64,000 bases of DNA from Halodesulfovibrio aestuarii (GCF_050571805.1 NZ_CP192219.1), one strand, 5' to 3'. Numbered from the stretch's first letter, positions 26,556 to 35,030 are shown. Program-made: numbers and translations. The notes: generated by a model not told the origin, from the letters alone.

Positions 26556-28067
26556 ATGGGTTACGCATTAGAATTCCTTGGACACCACGAACGCGAGCTT
26601 ATTGCGCGCAGTGTTTTACAAGGCATAGATGAACAAAACAGCACACCGGATAAGATTGCCGCCCACTGCCCAATGCATGTGGAAGGCACTCCTGGAGGTG
26701 CTTTCTTTTACAACGTGGCCGACGATATTGGCGGCTGTTTTTCCTGTGGGCAAAACACAGACCTTATCGGGCTATTTAATTTGGCGCAGGGACGTGAACC
26801 GGGCGATCCAGACGGGATGCGCGAGTTCATAAAGGAATACGGAGACGGACAAAAGGGCATGCGCTCTGAAAAAAGCCGTGCCCGTAATGGAGAGTTTGAG
26901 CAGAAGATTCGCTTGAAGCCTGAAGAAAAAGCACCGCAAGCATGGTCTGATCATGCGTTAAAATTTGCCAAGCATTGTAACGAGGTGCTGCTCAACTCTC
27001 CTGAGCTGCTTGAACAGCTTTGGAACTGGGGCATTCTGCAAGAAACTGTGGAAGAACAGTTGATAGGCTGGAACCCTGAACGGGCGTTTCGCCCGTATAC
27101 ATCGTGGGGGCTTCCTTACGAAGAAAACGAAAACGGCAAAGAACGCTGCATCATGCTTCCAGCTGGTTTTGTTTTCCCCTGCCTACGTGATGGCGTTGTG
27201 ACTAGAATGCAGATCCGGCGCGAAGATGAGCAGCCAAAATACTACCAGATAAAAGGCGGCGGCAAAGGCCCCGTTGTTTTCGGTGATCTGAACAGCAAAA
27301 TGTTTGTTCTTGTTGAAACCATCCGAGATGCAGAACTGGCGTATCAGGAACTTAAAAAATATGGCGTGGCAGTAATCGCACTGGGTGGCGCATCCATCCG
27401 CCCTACTGAGGAACTGCACAAAATATTAAACAAGGCAGAATTAGTCCTCATTGCCTTGGATACAGATCCAGCCGGCGCAACAAACAGCTACCACTTTGAG
27501 CCATGGAACAAAGCACGCTTTGCATGGCTGAACGTATACCCAAGTGCTGTACGTTGGCCTGTACCAAAGGCTTGCGGTAAAGATTTGGGCGATCTGGCTG
27601 GTACTCCGATTTCTGTAGAAGCTTGGTTCTTTGCTGGTCTTCCAGACCATGTGAAGAAAAAAATCTCGATAGGAACCGCTACGCAGGGGGAGCCGGAGGC
27701 AACCGCGCTGGAAGAGCCAACGGTAACAACTCAGCAGCAAGCGCCACAAGAGCAGGAGAAAACACCATCCGCCCCGGTGGAAGCAACCGAGCCTGTAACA
27801 AAAGCCGATTCGCTATTGAAACCTGTGCCAAGCTCAACCCGTGTTGTACGCCCTCTGCCGCCACCGGATAAGATCCCCATTGAGGACTACAAGAAACTGC
27901 ACGGATACGCGCATTCAAGAGGAGCACGGCTTGCTCTGGAAAAAGGCAAATTAGAAATTGTGTGGCGGCAAGGTGAAGATACTAAACTAATCAACTGGGG
28001 CAAACGCGCATTAGGTGGGCAGCCGTCACTAGTTGAGATTCTTATTCGATATATGGAGGCAGCGTAA
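26556..28067 (+). CDS. Phage primase with CHC2 zinc finger and TOPRIM domain
   Basis: A 503-residue protein. Residues about 37-67 hold CPMHVEGTPGG and then GCFSCGQNTDLIGL, a CHC2-type zinc ribbon. A middle part resembles a primase core, and residues about 250-310 look like TOPRIM: FVLVETIRDAELAYQEL and VLIALDTDPAGATNS, with the conserved acidic residues. The tail from about 375 is Pro/Glu/Thr-rich and disordered, ending with a small helical domain. It makes primers for phage DNA synthesis, probably with the helicase encoded upstream. The start is the ATG after AGGCGGAGATAACT. Confidence 0.82.
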   Translation: MGYALEFLGHHERELIARSVLQGIDEQNSTPDKIAAHCPMHVEGTPGGAFFYNVADDIGGCFSCGQNTDLIGLFNLAQGREPGDPDGMREFIKEYGDGQKGMRSEKSRARNGEFEQKIRLKPEEKAPQAWSDHALKFAKHCNEVLLNSPELLEQLWNWGILQETVEEQLIGWNPERAFRPYTSWGLPYEENENGKERCIMLPAGFVFPCLRDGVVTRMQIRREDEQPKYYQIKGGGKGPVVFGDLNSKMFVLVETIRDAELAYQELKKYGVAVIALGGASIRPTEELHKILNKAELVLIALDTDPAGATNSYHFEPWNKARFAWLNVYPSAVRWPVPKACGKDLGDLAGTPISVEAWFFAGLPDHVKKKISIGTATQGEPEATALEEPTVTTQQQAPQEQEKTPSAPVEATEPVTKADSLLKPVPSSTRVVRPLPPPDKIPIEDYKKLHGYAHSRGARLALEKGKLEIVWRQGEDTKLINWGKRALGGQPSLVEILIRYMEAA

Positions 28068-28739
28068 ATGGCAGGTGAAATTTTTGAAAATGCAAACCAA
28101 GTTTTTCGGCACATCTTTGACAAGCTTCACTGCCAAGTTTCCTACAACACCGTGAAAAAGGCCATTGAGGATGGGAAGATTACCAAGCGCAGAGGGAGAG
28201 GATTTACCCTTGCAGCTGTGGAAGCTTACGCCCGCACCCTTGATAAAAAGATTAGTGCCGCTTCTCCTAAAGACGACCTGCCGCTTACTGGTGACAATGA
28301 GGCTCCCCTTGCCAAAACAAAGGCAGAAGCAAAGCTGAAGCAGGTACAGGCGGAACGGGCACAGTTTCTTTTAAACAAAGAGCGCGGCAAGTTTATTCCC
28401 ACCACCGTTATGGAGGCAGAACTAGGGCAGCGCGCCAAAGCGTTTAAGCTTGGGCTTGAAAAGTTTGCCCCCGACAATGCCGTAAAGGTGGCTGAAATAT
28501 TCGGCGGTGCTGAAGATACAGCACGGGAATTATGCAACCGCCTTGGCGCTGATCCGGATGCAGGCATACCGCTGGTGATTGATTTTACCCATTCACGCAT
28601 TGAGCACTTTACTCGCATGTGGCGCAGACAGGTACTACAGTTCTTGGACTCCTACGCCACCGGCACATGGTGGACAGAAGAAATGCAGCAAGCCTGGGAA
28701 AAGATGCTGGAAGCTGAGGAGAATGAAGATGCAGCCTAG
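28068..28739 (+). CDS. Terminase small subunit (Nu1-like)
   Basis: A 223-residue protein of the DNA-recognition part of the packaging motor. The N-terminus has a helix-turn-helix with VSYNTVKKAIEDGKI and the winged TKRRGRGFTLAAVEAY, like lambda Nu1; a coiled-coil middle follows (AKLKQVQAERAQFLLNKERG), and the tail probably binds the large subunit. It starts at the base after the primase stop (TAAATG) and overlaps the terminase large subunit by 11 bp. Confidence 0.8.
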   Translation: MAGEIFENANQVFRHIFDKLHCQVSYNTVKKAIEDGKITKRRGRGFTLAAVEAYARTLDKKISAASPKDDLPLTGDNEAPLAKTKAEAKLKQVQAERAQFLLNKERGKFIPTTVMEAELGQRAKAFKLGLEKFAPDNAVKVAEIFGGAEDTARELCNRLGADPDAGIPLVIDFTHSRIEHFTRMWRRQVLQFLDSYATGTWWTEEMQQAWEKMLEAEENEDAA

Positions 28740-30612
28740 CCCGATAGATTTTACGCCAAGTGAATGTGAATTCTTTTCCATGCCTGAAGCCATGCGCAGC
28801 TTTGATTGGATTCGTAAAAACGTGCGTGTTGTAGCAGGCCCGTACAAAGGTCAGTTATGGAATCCGGCAATATCTCCCAGCGCGGAAGAAATTCTCGATA
28901 TTCTGGATGATGAGCAAGTGCGTAAGGTGTTTTTGATTGCGCCTTCGCAGTCTACCAAAACGACGATTATTATTACGTGGCTGCTTGCGGCACTTATGCG
29001 CAGACTCGACAACGTGGGCTATGGCCTTGCTGATGAAAGTTCTGTGCGCCGCATGTTCACCAAAACGCTGCATGAATATTTCCGGCTCTGCACTCCGCTG
29101 AAAAAGAAACTTAAAGGAATTGATGCGCTACAGAACACAGAGATCCAGTTAACCGGTGGCGCTGCCATTCTCGGTATGTGGTCCGGTTCTGACTCCCGCG
29201 CCCGTTCTTTCTCTGCGCCTATCGTGGTGGTGGATGAAGAAGACAGCTATCAGGACAAATCCGCAGTGCTGGCAATGGAAGAACGACCGGATGCATATGC
29301 AGGGCTTGGGCTTTCCAAAATTGCGCGCTTATGCCGCCCTAAAGGGAACGAAGATGAATCCACAATCTGGATTGATGCCAACGCCGAAGCCGACACATGG
29401 CTTGTTCGCGAAGCTGTTTGCCCTGCCTGCCGTGCAGCACAGATTATGGAACACCACAACATTGTGGCGCGCGATGGTAGCACAGACCCGCAGCGTATTC
29501 GCCGTGAAAAGCTTGGGCGTTACCGGTGTGAGAAATGCAACTATCTATGGACAGATCAGGCGCGAAACCAAGCGCTCATGAATGGGCAGCTTGTTTCTAT
29601 CCGTGGCAAGCGCAAAGGCGCGGTTGTTGTGGCAGTGCATATGCGCGCTTGGGAATCTCCACTTGTGTCACTCTCCGACGTTCTTTGTCAGTGGTTTGAA
29701 GCACAGGGCAACCCGCGCAAGCTACAGCGCTTTGACAACAACGTATGCGCAAAGCCCTACAAGTTTGTGCAGCTGAAGCAGAGCGAATCTGAACTTGCAC
29801 GCTGTATTTCCGAGCACCTTCCTGTGGGCGTAGTGCCGGACTGGGCAAAGTGTTTAACCTTTGCAGCAGACATGCAGAAAGATCACTTTAAATATTCCGT
29901 ATGCGCGCATGGCCTGCCCCGCGCTGAACATATTGTGGATTATGGTGTTGTGCGAACCTTTGAAGAATTGCAGGACCTAATCTTTGATAGCCGATTCAGA
30001 ACACTAGACGGCAATGAGTTCGGCATATGGCGTGCGGCAGTCGATACAGGCGGCGGCAAGAACAAAGACGAACAGACAACCAGAACCATGCAGGCGTATT
30101 TATGGCTGTTGTCTCTGCGTCCGGGTGTAGTGTTTGGAACAAAAGGCATGAGCCGCATTCGCGTTGGTGAAGCCGTCTATCACAAGGTGCTGGATAAATA
30201 CCCAGACGGACGCGCCATACGAGGCGGCTTGTCCCTGCATTTTATCGATACAGATTTATTCAAGCGAGACTGCTTTTGGAGATTAGCTGAAGGCTGGGAA
30301 GAAGAGCCGATAACCTTCCATAGCGACACCACACAGGAATACCTGAAGGAAATTGCCTCAGAAGAGCTTGAGCGGCAGAAAAACGGCAAAGAAGTATGGG
30401 TACGCAAACGGGCAAACCATTGGCTGGATTGCCTGACAACCCACCTAGCCCTTGCCCACTGGCAATGGAAGCCAAGTTTAAATGAACTTGCAGGCAGCAT
30501 GGAGCAAGCAGCTCCAGTTGAAGACACAGCGAATGAGACGAAAGATACGCCGAAGAAACAGGAAAACCCGTTCACAGATGGCATGACATTATTTGGAGGT
30601 GAGTATGAATAG
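28729..30612 (+). CDS. Terminase large subunit (lambda gpA family)
   Basis: The 627-residue ATPase-nuclease that packages DNA into heads. The ATPase part has LIAPSQSTKTTIIITW near residue 75 (Walker A-like, deviant as in gpA) and VVVDEEDSY as Walker B. The nuclease half holds VDTGGGKNKDEQ and the downstream acidic residues. A C-x2-C pair and CEKC near residues 230-270 form a zinc site (CPACRAAQ, CEKCNYLW). I chose the ATG at 28729 because GAGGAGAATGAAG has normal spacing to it; the earlier ATG at 28723 sits too close. Confidence 0.9.
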   Translation: MQPSPIDFTPSECEFFSMPEAMRSFDWIRKNVRVVAGPYKGQLWNPAISPSAEEILDILDDEQVRKVFLIAPSQSTKTTIIITWLLAALMRRLDNVGYGLADESSVRRMFTKTLHEYFRLCTPLKKKLKGIDALQNTEIQLTGGAAILGMWSGSDSRARSFSAPIVVVDEEDSYQDKSAVLAMEERPDAYAGLGLSKIARLCRPKGNEDESTIWIDANAEADTWLVREAVCPACRAAQIMEHHNIVARDGSTDPQRIRREKLGRYRCEKCNYLWTDQARNQALMNGQLVSIRGKRKGAVVVAVHMRAWESPLVSLSDVLCQWFEAQGNPRKLQRFDNNVCAKPYKFVQLKQSESELARCISEHLPVGVVPDWAKCLTFAADMQKDHFKYSVCAHGLPRAEHIVDYGVVRTFEELQDLIFDSRFRTLDGNEFGIWRAAVDTGGGKNKDEQTTRTMQAYLWLLSLRPGVVFGTKGMSRIRVGEAVYHKVLDKYPDGRAIRGGLSLHFIDTDLFKRDCFWRLAEGWEEEPITFHSDTTQEYLKEIASEELERQKNGKEVWVRKRANHWLDCLTTHLALAHWQWKPSLNELAGSMEQAAPVEDTANETKDTPKKQENPFTDGMTLFGGEYE

Positions 30613-30832
30613 CAAAGCAATCGTTTCAATTATCGCTCAAGCAAAATCCGGCGTTGATTACGGAACACACGGGGCAATCTGCCCCTGCTGCGGAAGGCGT
30701 GCGCGTGTTCATACCACTAAAAAATCAGAGGGTGGTATCCGCATTCGCTACCACAAATGCAAAAACCCCGATTGCCTATTACAACAGATCGGGGTGGATA
30801 TTAAGAGCGTGCAGTGTGATGAAGCGGCTTAA
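30605..30832 (+). CDS. Ogr/Delta-like zinc-finger late activator
   Basis: A 75-residue protein starting MNSKAIVSIIAQAKSG after GGAGGTGAGT. It has CPCCGRRARV and then YHKCKNPDCL: two C-x2-C-type pairs with HxC-x4-C, the form of P2 Ogr and P4 Delta, which bind late promoters and recruit RNA polymerase. It overlaps the terminase stop by 8 bp. Placement in the head operon just before the cargo block is unusual, since in P2 ogr lies at the end of the D operon. The 3' end of this gene also contains a stem that works as a terminator on the minus strand (30765-30797). Confidence 0.7.
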   Translation: MNSKAIVSIIAQAKSGVDYGTHGAICPCCGRRARVHTTKKSEGGIRIRYHKCKNPDCLLQQIGVDIKSVQCDEAA

Positions 30833-30836
30833 TTTC

Positions 30837-32120
30837 TTATGCCAAGGCAGCCATTATTTTTTGCCGACCAAAACATTCTTTTAATGACTCAATGTTTTCT
30901 AATATTAAGTCCAAAGTTTCTCTAGGTAACGTGGAAATACCAGAATCTAAGCATTCATGAAAAGAAGAAGAATAAATAAAATCAGATACATCTTGTCGAG
31001 AAAAACACATTTCAATCTTATTCAATGCTTTCTTTCCCTTAGGATCCTGAACACTATCTATTGCAACAATAATTGGAATAATATTTTCAAGAACGGTCAC
31101 TAAATCTCGTGTTAACGTTACTTCATAATAGATATCCCGATTCGGATTTATATTTTCAAAAAAAGCAAAGCAACATGCCAACGTTTTTTTCTGAGTATTG
31201 GGCATCTGTTCAACTCGGTCACCATACTGTTCCAACAGTGTATTAATTAACAAGGCATAATCATCAAAGGAACGCCCAACAGAAAAAATATTAAACCCTA
31301 TTGGATAATCAATTCTCACAGAACCAGCTGTGTTCTCATTAATATTAACCCCCAAAACTTCCCTCAACGAAGCGATGGTAAGGCACAAAGAGTGCACTGC
31401 CTGCTTAATTTCTGGAGTACTTTTGATATAGCCTTCATGGTAAAGTGAGTCCAACTCTGACACCATCTTTTCGCATTGATTATAAATTCTTTTTGCTTTT
31501 ACCAAATAAGTTGGTTTCGCTTTATCTTCTCCAAGCTCTGAAGTTAACGAGAAAGAACAAGGAGTATTATTAGGGAAAACCTTTGCGTACAGTAGCTCTT
31601 TATCTTTTATAACCATATCCATTTGAGTTCTCTTCTCAGAATTTAACAACGCCTCGATAAAAAGCTGTTTATGCTTATGATATTTCTCTAATATATTTAA
31701 TTCTGATTCTCTTTCCCAATGTTTGCGCTGATCTATATAAAACCTTTTCTGTTCATCATCTTTAACCTGCTGTGTTTTAAGCAACTCTACATGCTGTTGG
31801 CGTAAAAACACTAATGAACCCAACGTAAAAAAAGCAGCCATACCAGTAAAACATCCCGCAGCCATTGAACCTACAGATGCCCAATCTATTACATCCGACT
31901 TTAATATCGGATCAAATTTTACGTATCCATCCACAAAATAATAGTAAATCAAGAAGCACAGAGGAGCCAGTCCAAGACCAACAAGCACCCAAACGAAGTT
32001 CTTTTTTATAAAGTTCAATACAAAACTCCGAAATTTAAAATCTGAAAACACATCTATTTCCCCCAAGATGATTAACGCTATATAGCTATACTCAAGGAAT
32101 GCGCTGCGAACTATGGTCAT
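30837..32120 (-). CDS. Two-TM cargo protein A1, effector-like
   Basis: A 427-residue protein starting at an ATG with GGAGGCAGTA upstream; the longer frame to 32165 has no such site. TM1 is about residues 43-62 and TM2 about 82-106, then a coiled coil and a helical cytoplasmic region. It shares a clear plan with the 415-residue protein at 32841: TGMAAFFTLGSLVFL in TM2, YHKHKQLF near residue 147 and LLYAKVFPNN near residue 176. Two-TM-plus-helical proteins of this form include putative abortive-infection and retron-associated effectors, but I cannot name the family. It is antisense to the phage operon and ends 5 bp from the Ogr-like gene. Confidence 0.72.
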   Translation of the reverse strand: MTIVRSAFLEYSYIALIILGEIDVFSDFKFRSFVLNFIKKNFVWVLVGLGLAPLCFLIYYYFVDGYVKFDPILKSDVIDWASVGSMAAGCFTGMAAFFTLGSLVFLRQQHVELLKTQQVKDDEQKRFYIDQRKHWERESELNILEKYHKHKQLFIEALLNSEKRTQMDMVIKDKELLYAKVFPNNTPCSFSLTSELGEDKAKPTYLVKAKRIYNQCEKMVSELDSLYHEGYIKSTPEIKQAVHSLCLTIASLREVLGVNINENTAGSVRIDYPIGFNIFSVGRSFDDYALLINTLLEQYGDRVEQMPNTQKKTLACCFAFFENINPNRDIYYEVTLTRDLVTVLENIIPIIVAIDSVQDPKGKKALNKIEMCFSRQDVSDFIYSSSFHECLDSGISTLPRETLDLILENIESLKECFGRQKIMAALA

Positions 32121-32221
32121 TACTGCCTCCGGCTTTGAGGTAGCGCTTTCCTGATAGCAAATCAAACAAATAAACCGGATAGTTAGAAAAGGTCACAATC
32201 AGGGAATGCATCCACAATCCC

Positions 32222-32250
32222 TTGACACCACACACAATCGCATGCTTAAT
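32222..32250 (+). promoter_or_regulatory. Putative sigma70 promoter
   Basis: TTGACA (32222-32227) and CTTAAT (32245-32250) with a 17-bp spacer. The -35 box is perfect. It would transcribe the structured leader and the 87-residue gene at 32508. Confidence 0.5.
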
Positions 32251-32376
32251 GGGTACCGGTGCTTCAAACACACCTAATACATAGCGGACAACCGCTCCCG
32301 TCAGCAGTGGCTTTTTTGTGCCCTTTTTCCGACGTTCCGTGGAATTAGTGCATCCAAATTTATTTTGCCTCTATTT

Positions 32377-32460
32377 TGTCGGGAGTCTGCAAGCCATACA
32401 ATACCCGTATGGGAAAAGTTTGCAGGGCGCACTATGTAGCGTTGTTTGAAGCTCCCGACA
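32377..32460 (+). ncRNA. Nested inverted repeats in the leader of the 87-residue gene
   Basis: Three stems nest inside each other: TGTCGGGAG/CTCCCGACA (32377-32385, 32452-32460), CTGCAA/TTGCAG (32387-32392, 32420-32425) and CCATAC/GTATGG (32394-32399, 32407-32412). A leader RNA would fold into a long interrupted hairpin ending 47 bases before the start codon. It may be a control element or a double operator; no known riboswitch is recognised. Confidence 0.45.
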
Positions 32461-32507
32461 TTTTTATTTTCTGGTCCTTCAAACGACCTAAATACATAGG
32501 AGGCATC

Positions 32508-32771
32508 ATGCCTAATTCAAATCTCCCTACCGATTTACTCGATCATCTTGAGTACATTCTCTCCCCAATAAAAGCTTACGCAGAATTGCTGCAAAAAAGT
32601 GAAGAAGACTATGCCTCTGTTGCAGGACATGTTCTCTACTCCCTTTGCAGTGACGCTGGCCACAGAATGGAAAAATTAAATGACGGACTAGAAGACCAGT
32701 TCGGCTCTCTCACTATTTTGGATTCGCTTCGAACTGAAGTTATGCAGGGAGACTGCCACGACAGGCAGTAA
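32508..32771 (+). CDS. Hypothetical helical protein, cargo block A
   Basis: An 87-residue soluble protein from an ATG with GGAGGCATC upstream. It starts MPNSNLPTDLLDHLEYILSP and looks all-helical. I do not recognise it. A longer open frame upstream has no ribosome site and crosses the structured leader. It is the only plus-strand gene in the block, sitting between the two convergent-type cargo genes, and could be a regulator or an antitoxin-like partner; that is only a guess. Confidence 0.6.
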   Translation: MPNSNLPTDLLDHLEYILSPIKAYAELLQKSEEDYASVAGHVLYSLCSDAGHRMEKLNDGLEDQFGSLTILDSLRTEVMQGDCHDRQ

Positions 32772-32801
32772 CATCCCTGATCTGATAGATTGTATGTAAG
32801 A

Positions 32802-32860
32802 AAAAACCCCGATTGCCTGTAAAGGTGGTCGGGGTAAATATTATGGGTGTGCAGTGTTAA
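32802..32860 (+). pseudogene. Relic of the Ogr-like gene tail, or duplicated terminator
   Basis: Bases 32802-32860 resemble the last part of the Ogr-like gene (30761-30820): both have AAAAACCCCGATTGCCT, then TCGGGGT, ATATTA and GTGCAGTGT, with one base of indel over about 45 bases. In frame it reads KNPDCL then stop. Both copies form a hairpin followed by T5-6 on the minus strand, so both also serve as terminators for the minus-strand cargo genes next to them. Confidence 0.6.
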
Positions 32861-34088
32861 CAGTACTGTTAATCAATTTCTCAAGTTTAGGACGTAATGC
32901 ACGCTTTGTTTCGGATGGTAGCTCATTTTCTATTTTATCCTTCAAATGCTTAACTACTCCTTCGTATCTATGATCATAACCACGAAAATCGATACGTGCC
33001 ATCTCCCAATCAAGATTGGAACGAAAAAACAAAAAACGATCAAGAGGCACAAATAATTTATGCTTTTGTGCTTCAGCAAGCGGCACTTCCAAGCTATTAA
33101 CAGCCTCCCTCCAACCTTTTATAAATAGGTGTGCCTTCGAAAAAGGTAACTCTAGCTCGTTGCAACAATCTACATACAAATCTGAAATATCGCCCGCTAA
33201 GGTGCTCTCGTATTGTGGCCAAATTACTGAGGGACAAAGATATGCATACCATTGTCTACCTACCGGAGGCGGCGTTACTCCTCGGTCAGCGAAACGCTCA
33301 AACACATTCAATGCATCAAATAATAACTGCATGTTATCATCTAAAAGCAAAATGTTTAGCATGGTAGGTTCGTCTTCCTCGTGTGGCTTACGATAAATTG
33401 CCCCTTTTTCTTCAAAACCACTTACAGGAGTTATATGCAGTGCATTAAAGCAATTATGCACTTCACCTAAAAGTGATCTTGCATTTTCACCGACCATTTT
33501 ATGAAACATGTAATGTTCTTGATTATATTTCTTCTCAAAGATCAAATGTATTTTGTTTAGTTTTTCAGCAATGGACAACAGCAAACTTCTATTCTGCAAA
33601 GCATCAATTCTTAATTCCACATTGAAGCATGAATTGTTAGGAAATATTTTGTGGTATAATATTTCTGGATCTCTGATCCTACACTTTGGTAATGAGGGAA
33701 ATTTTTCTGACAAGTTGATCTCAAGCCTTTTTGTGAGCTCTCGAAACTCATCTTTGTGCTTACGATACAGTTCAAAGTTCAACATCTGCTTCCGAGCTGC
33801 TCTCTCAGCTTTTCCTTCCTCTCGTTCATGAACCAAGTGTAACAAAGTGCCAAGCGTTGCAAATGCTGCAATCCCTGTTAACAGGGCGGAAAAAAGAGCG
33901 CTAGACTCTTTCAACTCACCTAGCTCTATCGTTCCGACCTGATAGCCATAATAAAACAGCGCACAAAGACACGACAGGCACAGCCCAACACTGCCCCATT
34001 TCAAGAGTTGAAAAATCCGTGAACCAATCCAAGTCCAACCAGAGCTATATATTTTACTTGAAAGAAGCGGCAATAAAAGAAACTTCAT
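32841..34088 (-). CDS. Two-TM cargo protein A2, paralogue of A1
   Basis: A 415-residue protein with TM1 about residues 31-52 and TM2 about 61-85, followed by a basic coiled coil. TGIAAFATLGTLLHL, YRKHKDEF (108-115) and ILYHKIFPNN (143-152) match the same motifs in A1, with 35 rather than 29 residues between the last two. The C-terminal halves are strongly diverged, suggesting separate sensing or target specificity. The stop lies in the Ogr-like relic and its terminator. The upstream small TM gene probably shares its transcript. Function unknown; a phage-defence effector is a reasonable but untested idea. Confidence 0.72.
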   Translation of the reverse strand: MKFLLLPLLSSKIYSSGWTWIGSRIFQLLKWGSVGLCLSCLCALFYYGYQVGTIELGELKESSALFSALLTGIAAFATLGTLLHLVHEREEGKAERAARKQMLNFELYRKHKDEFRELTKRLEINLSEKFPSLPKCRIRDPEILYHKIFPNNSCFNVELRIDALQNRSLLLSIAEKLNKIHLIFEKKYNQEHYMFHKMVGENARSLLGEVHNCFNALHITPVSGFEEKGAIYRKPHEEDEPTMLNILLLDDNMQLLFDALNVFERFADRGVTPPPVGRQWYAYLCPSVIWPQYESTLAGDISDLYVDCCNELELPFSKAHLFIKGWREAVNSLEVPLAEAQKHKLFVPLDRFLFFRSNLDWEMARIDFRGYDHRYEGVVKHLKDKIENELPSETKRALRPKLEKLINSTVNTAHP

Positions 34089-34154
34089 ACACTCCCCTTA
34101 ATTAACGAAATTGATTGGCTGAGAATTGAGTAGTTCAATGCTTACTCAACAAAC

Positions 34155-34196
34155 AATTAACGGCTACCACACTATTCTGTGCGATAGCCGTTAATT
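34155..34196. other. 12-bp perfect inverted repeat between A2 and the small TM gene
   Basis: AATTAACGGCTA (34155-34166) and TAGCCGTTAATT (34185-34196), with CACA/TGTG continuing the stem inside. No T run follows, so it may be an mRNA-stabilising or processing hairpin rather than a terminator. The core ACGGCTA/TAGCCGT is the same as in the terminator at 34973. Confidence 0.5.
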
Positions 34197-34217
34197 CATT
34201 AATCACGTTATTAACAA

Positions 34218-34355
34218 TTACGGTTTGCCAACCTTAACCGAAACAGACCCATTAAACTCAAATGTTGAGCTTGCCCTTGATGCGCCCCAAATTAAAAGAA
34301 CAAAGACCACAACCCCCAGTAAACTTAAAAACAAATTATTCAAAATTTTACCCAT
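34218..34355 (-). CDS. 45-residue single-TM protein, upstream partner of A2
   Basis: A short gene with a strong AAGGAG site 8 bp before the ATG. The protein starts MGKILNNLFLSLLGVVVFVL, has one TM segment (about residues 8-24) and a short tail with STFEFNGSVSVKVGKP, predicted as a beta hairpin. I know no family. It lies 130 bp upstream of A2 on the same strand. Small TM proteins next to larger membrane effectors can be inhibitors, toxins or subunits. Confidence 0.65.
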   Translation of the reverse strand: MGKILNNLFLSLLGVVVFVLLIWGASRASSTFEFNGSVSVKVGKP

Positions 34356-34463
34356 GTACAAACAACTCCTTAAACTTGTCTGTACAACAATTATGCGCTA
34401 CCATCAGAGTACTACATCTACGTGCGCATTGTGTACGTACAAACAAGCTGGGTTAACGGTTAT

Positions 34464-34483
34464 GCCGGAAGCCCGGCTTTTTT
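34464..34483 (+). terminator. Short Rho-independent terminator
   Basis: GCCGG (34464-34468) and CCGGC (34473-34477) with an AAGC loop and T6. It reads on the plus strand, where no gene lies directly upstream; it may block read-through toward the head operon. Confidence 0.6.
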
Positions 34484-34910
34484 ATTCCATTTTTCATGAT
34501 GTTATCTAAAAATTATAATCAATAATTTTAAAACAAATCAAGCAAGCACTGTCTTACACTTGCTCAATCTGTACAAAAAACAACATTTACAGCAGGCTAT
34601 CACTAAGTCGTCTTAATGTTTCACCGACAAAGTTACCTAACGAAATTGCATTATTGCATAGACAAACCCACCGCCAATGAGTCTTTCCAAGAGCTCACTA
34701 CCCACAATAACTACTAATTCTTTTCATTTGTCAAATACCCAATATGTTACACAATTTGACTTTTTACGATAAGTCGGTAGAAAGAGACTCGAAAAAAGAG
34801 TTTTTCTAAAAAAACAACATAAAAACAAGACATTACTGCCCTACTTTGTAAACACGACCTGCTTTTTTTATTTAGAATTATGAAAAAATAAAATTTAAAA
34901 ATAAAAAATC
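34484..34910. other. AT-rich intergenic region, no gene seen
   Basis: Over 400 bp of AT-rich sequence without a believable ORF in either strand. Base composition is lower in GC than the flanking phage genes, like the cargo block, which suggests it arrived with that block. Only poly-A and poly-T runs stand out. Confidence 0.4.
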
Positions 34911-34940
34911 TAGGAAATTCCTACTAATAGGATTTTCCTA
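34911..34940. promoter_or_regulatory. Two tandem 13-bp palindromes, operator-like
   Basis: TAGGAAATTCCTA (34911-34923) is a perfect palindrome and TAGGATTTTCCTA (34928-34940) nearly so; their centres are 17 bp apart. They sit about 30 bp ahead of a terminator and 90 bp ahead of the gpW-like gene, the first head gene. This looks like a regulator site for the late operon or for the terminated transcript. Confidence 0.5.
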
Positions 34941-34972
34941 CTCACTCCCAATTACTCCAATATGTAATTATT

Positions 34973-35013
34973 ACGGCTAATCACACCATCTCGGTTTGAT
35001 TAGCCGTTTTTTT
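34973..35013 (+). terminator. Rho-independent terminator ahead of the head operon
   Basis: ACGGCTAATCA (34973-34983) pairs perfectly with TGATTAGCCGT (34997-35007) and is followed by T7. It lies 17 bp before the gpW-like ATG. Transcripts from the terminase side would stop here, so the head-tail operon needs its own promoter or antitermination. Confidence 0.85.
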
Positions 35014-35030
35014 ATTTACAGGGGGGCAGC

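Noticed and set aside
34225..34509. A 94-residue plus-strand open frame
   Set aside because: It runs through a terminator and is antisense to the 45-residue gene, which has a strong ribosome site.
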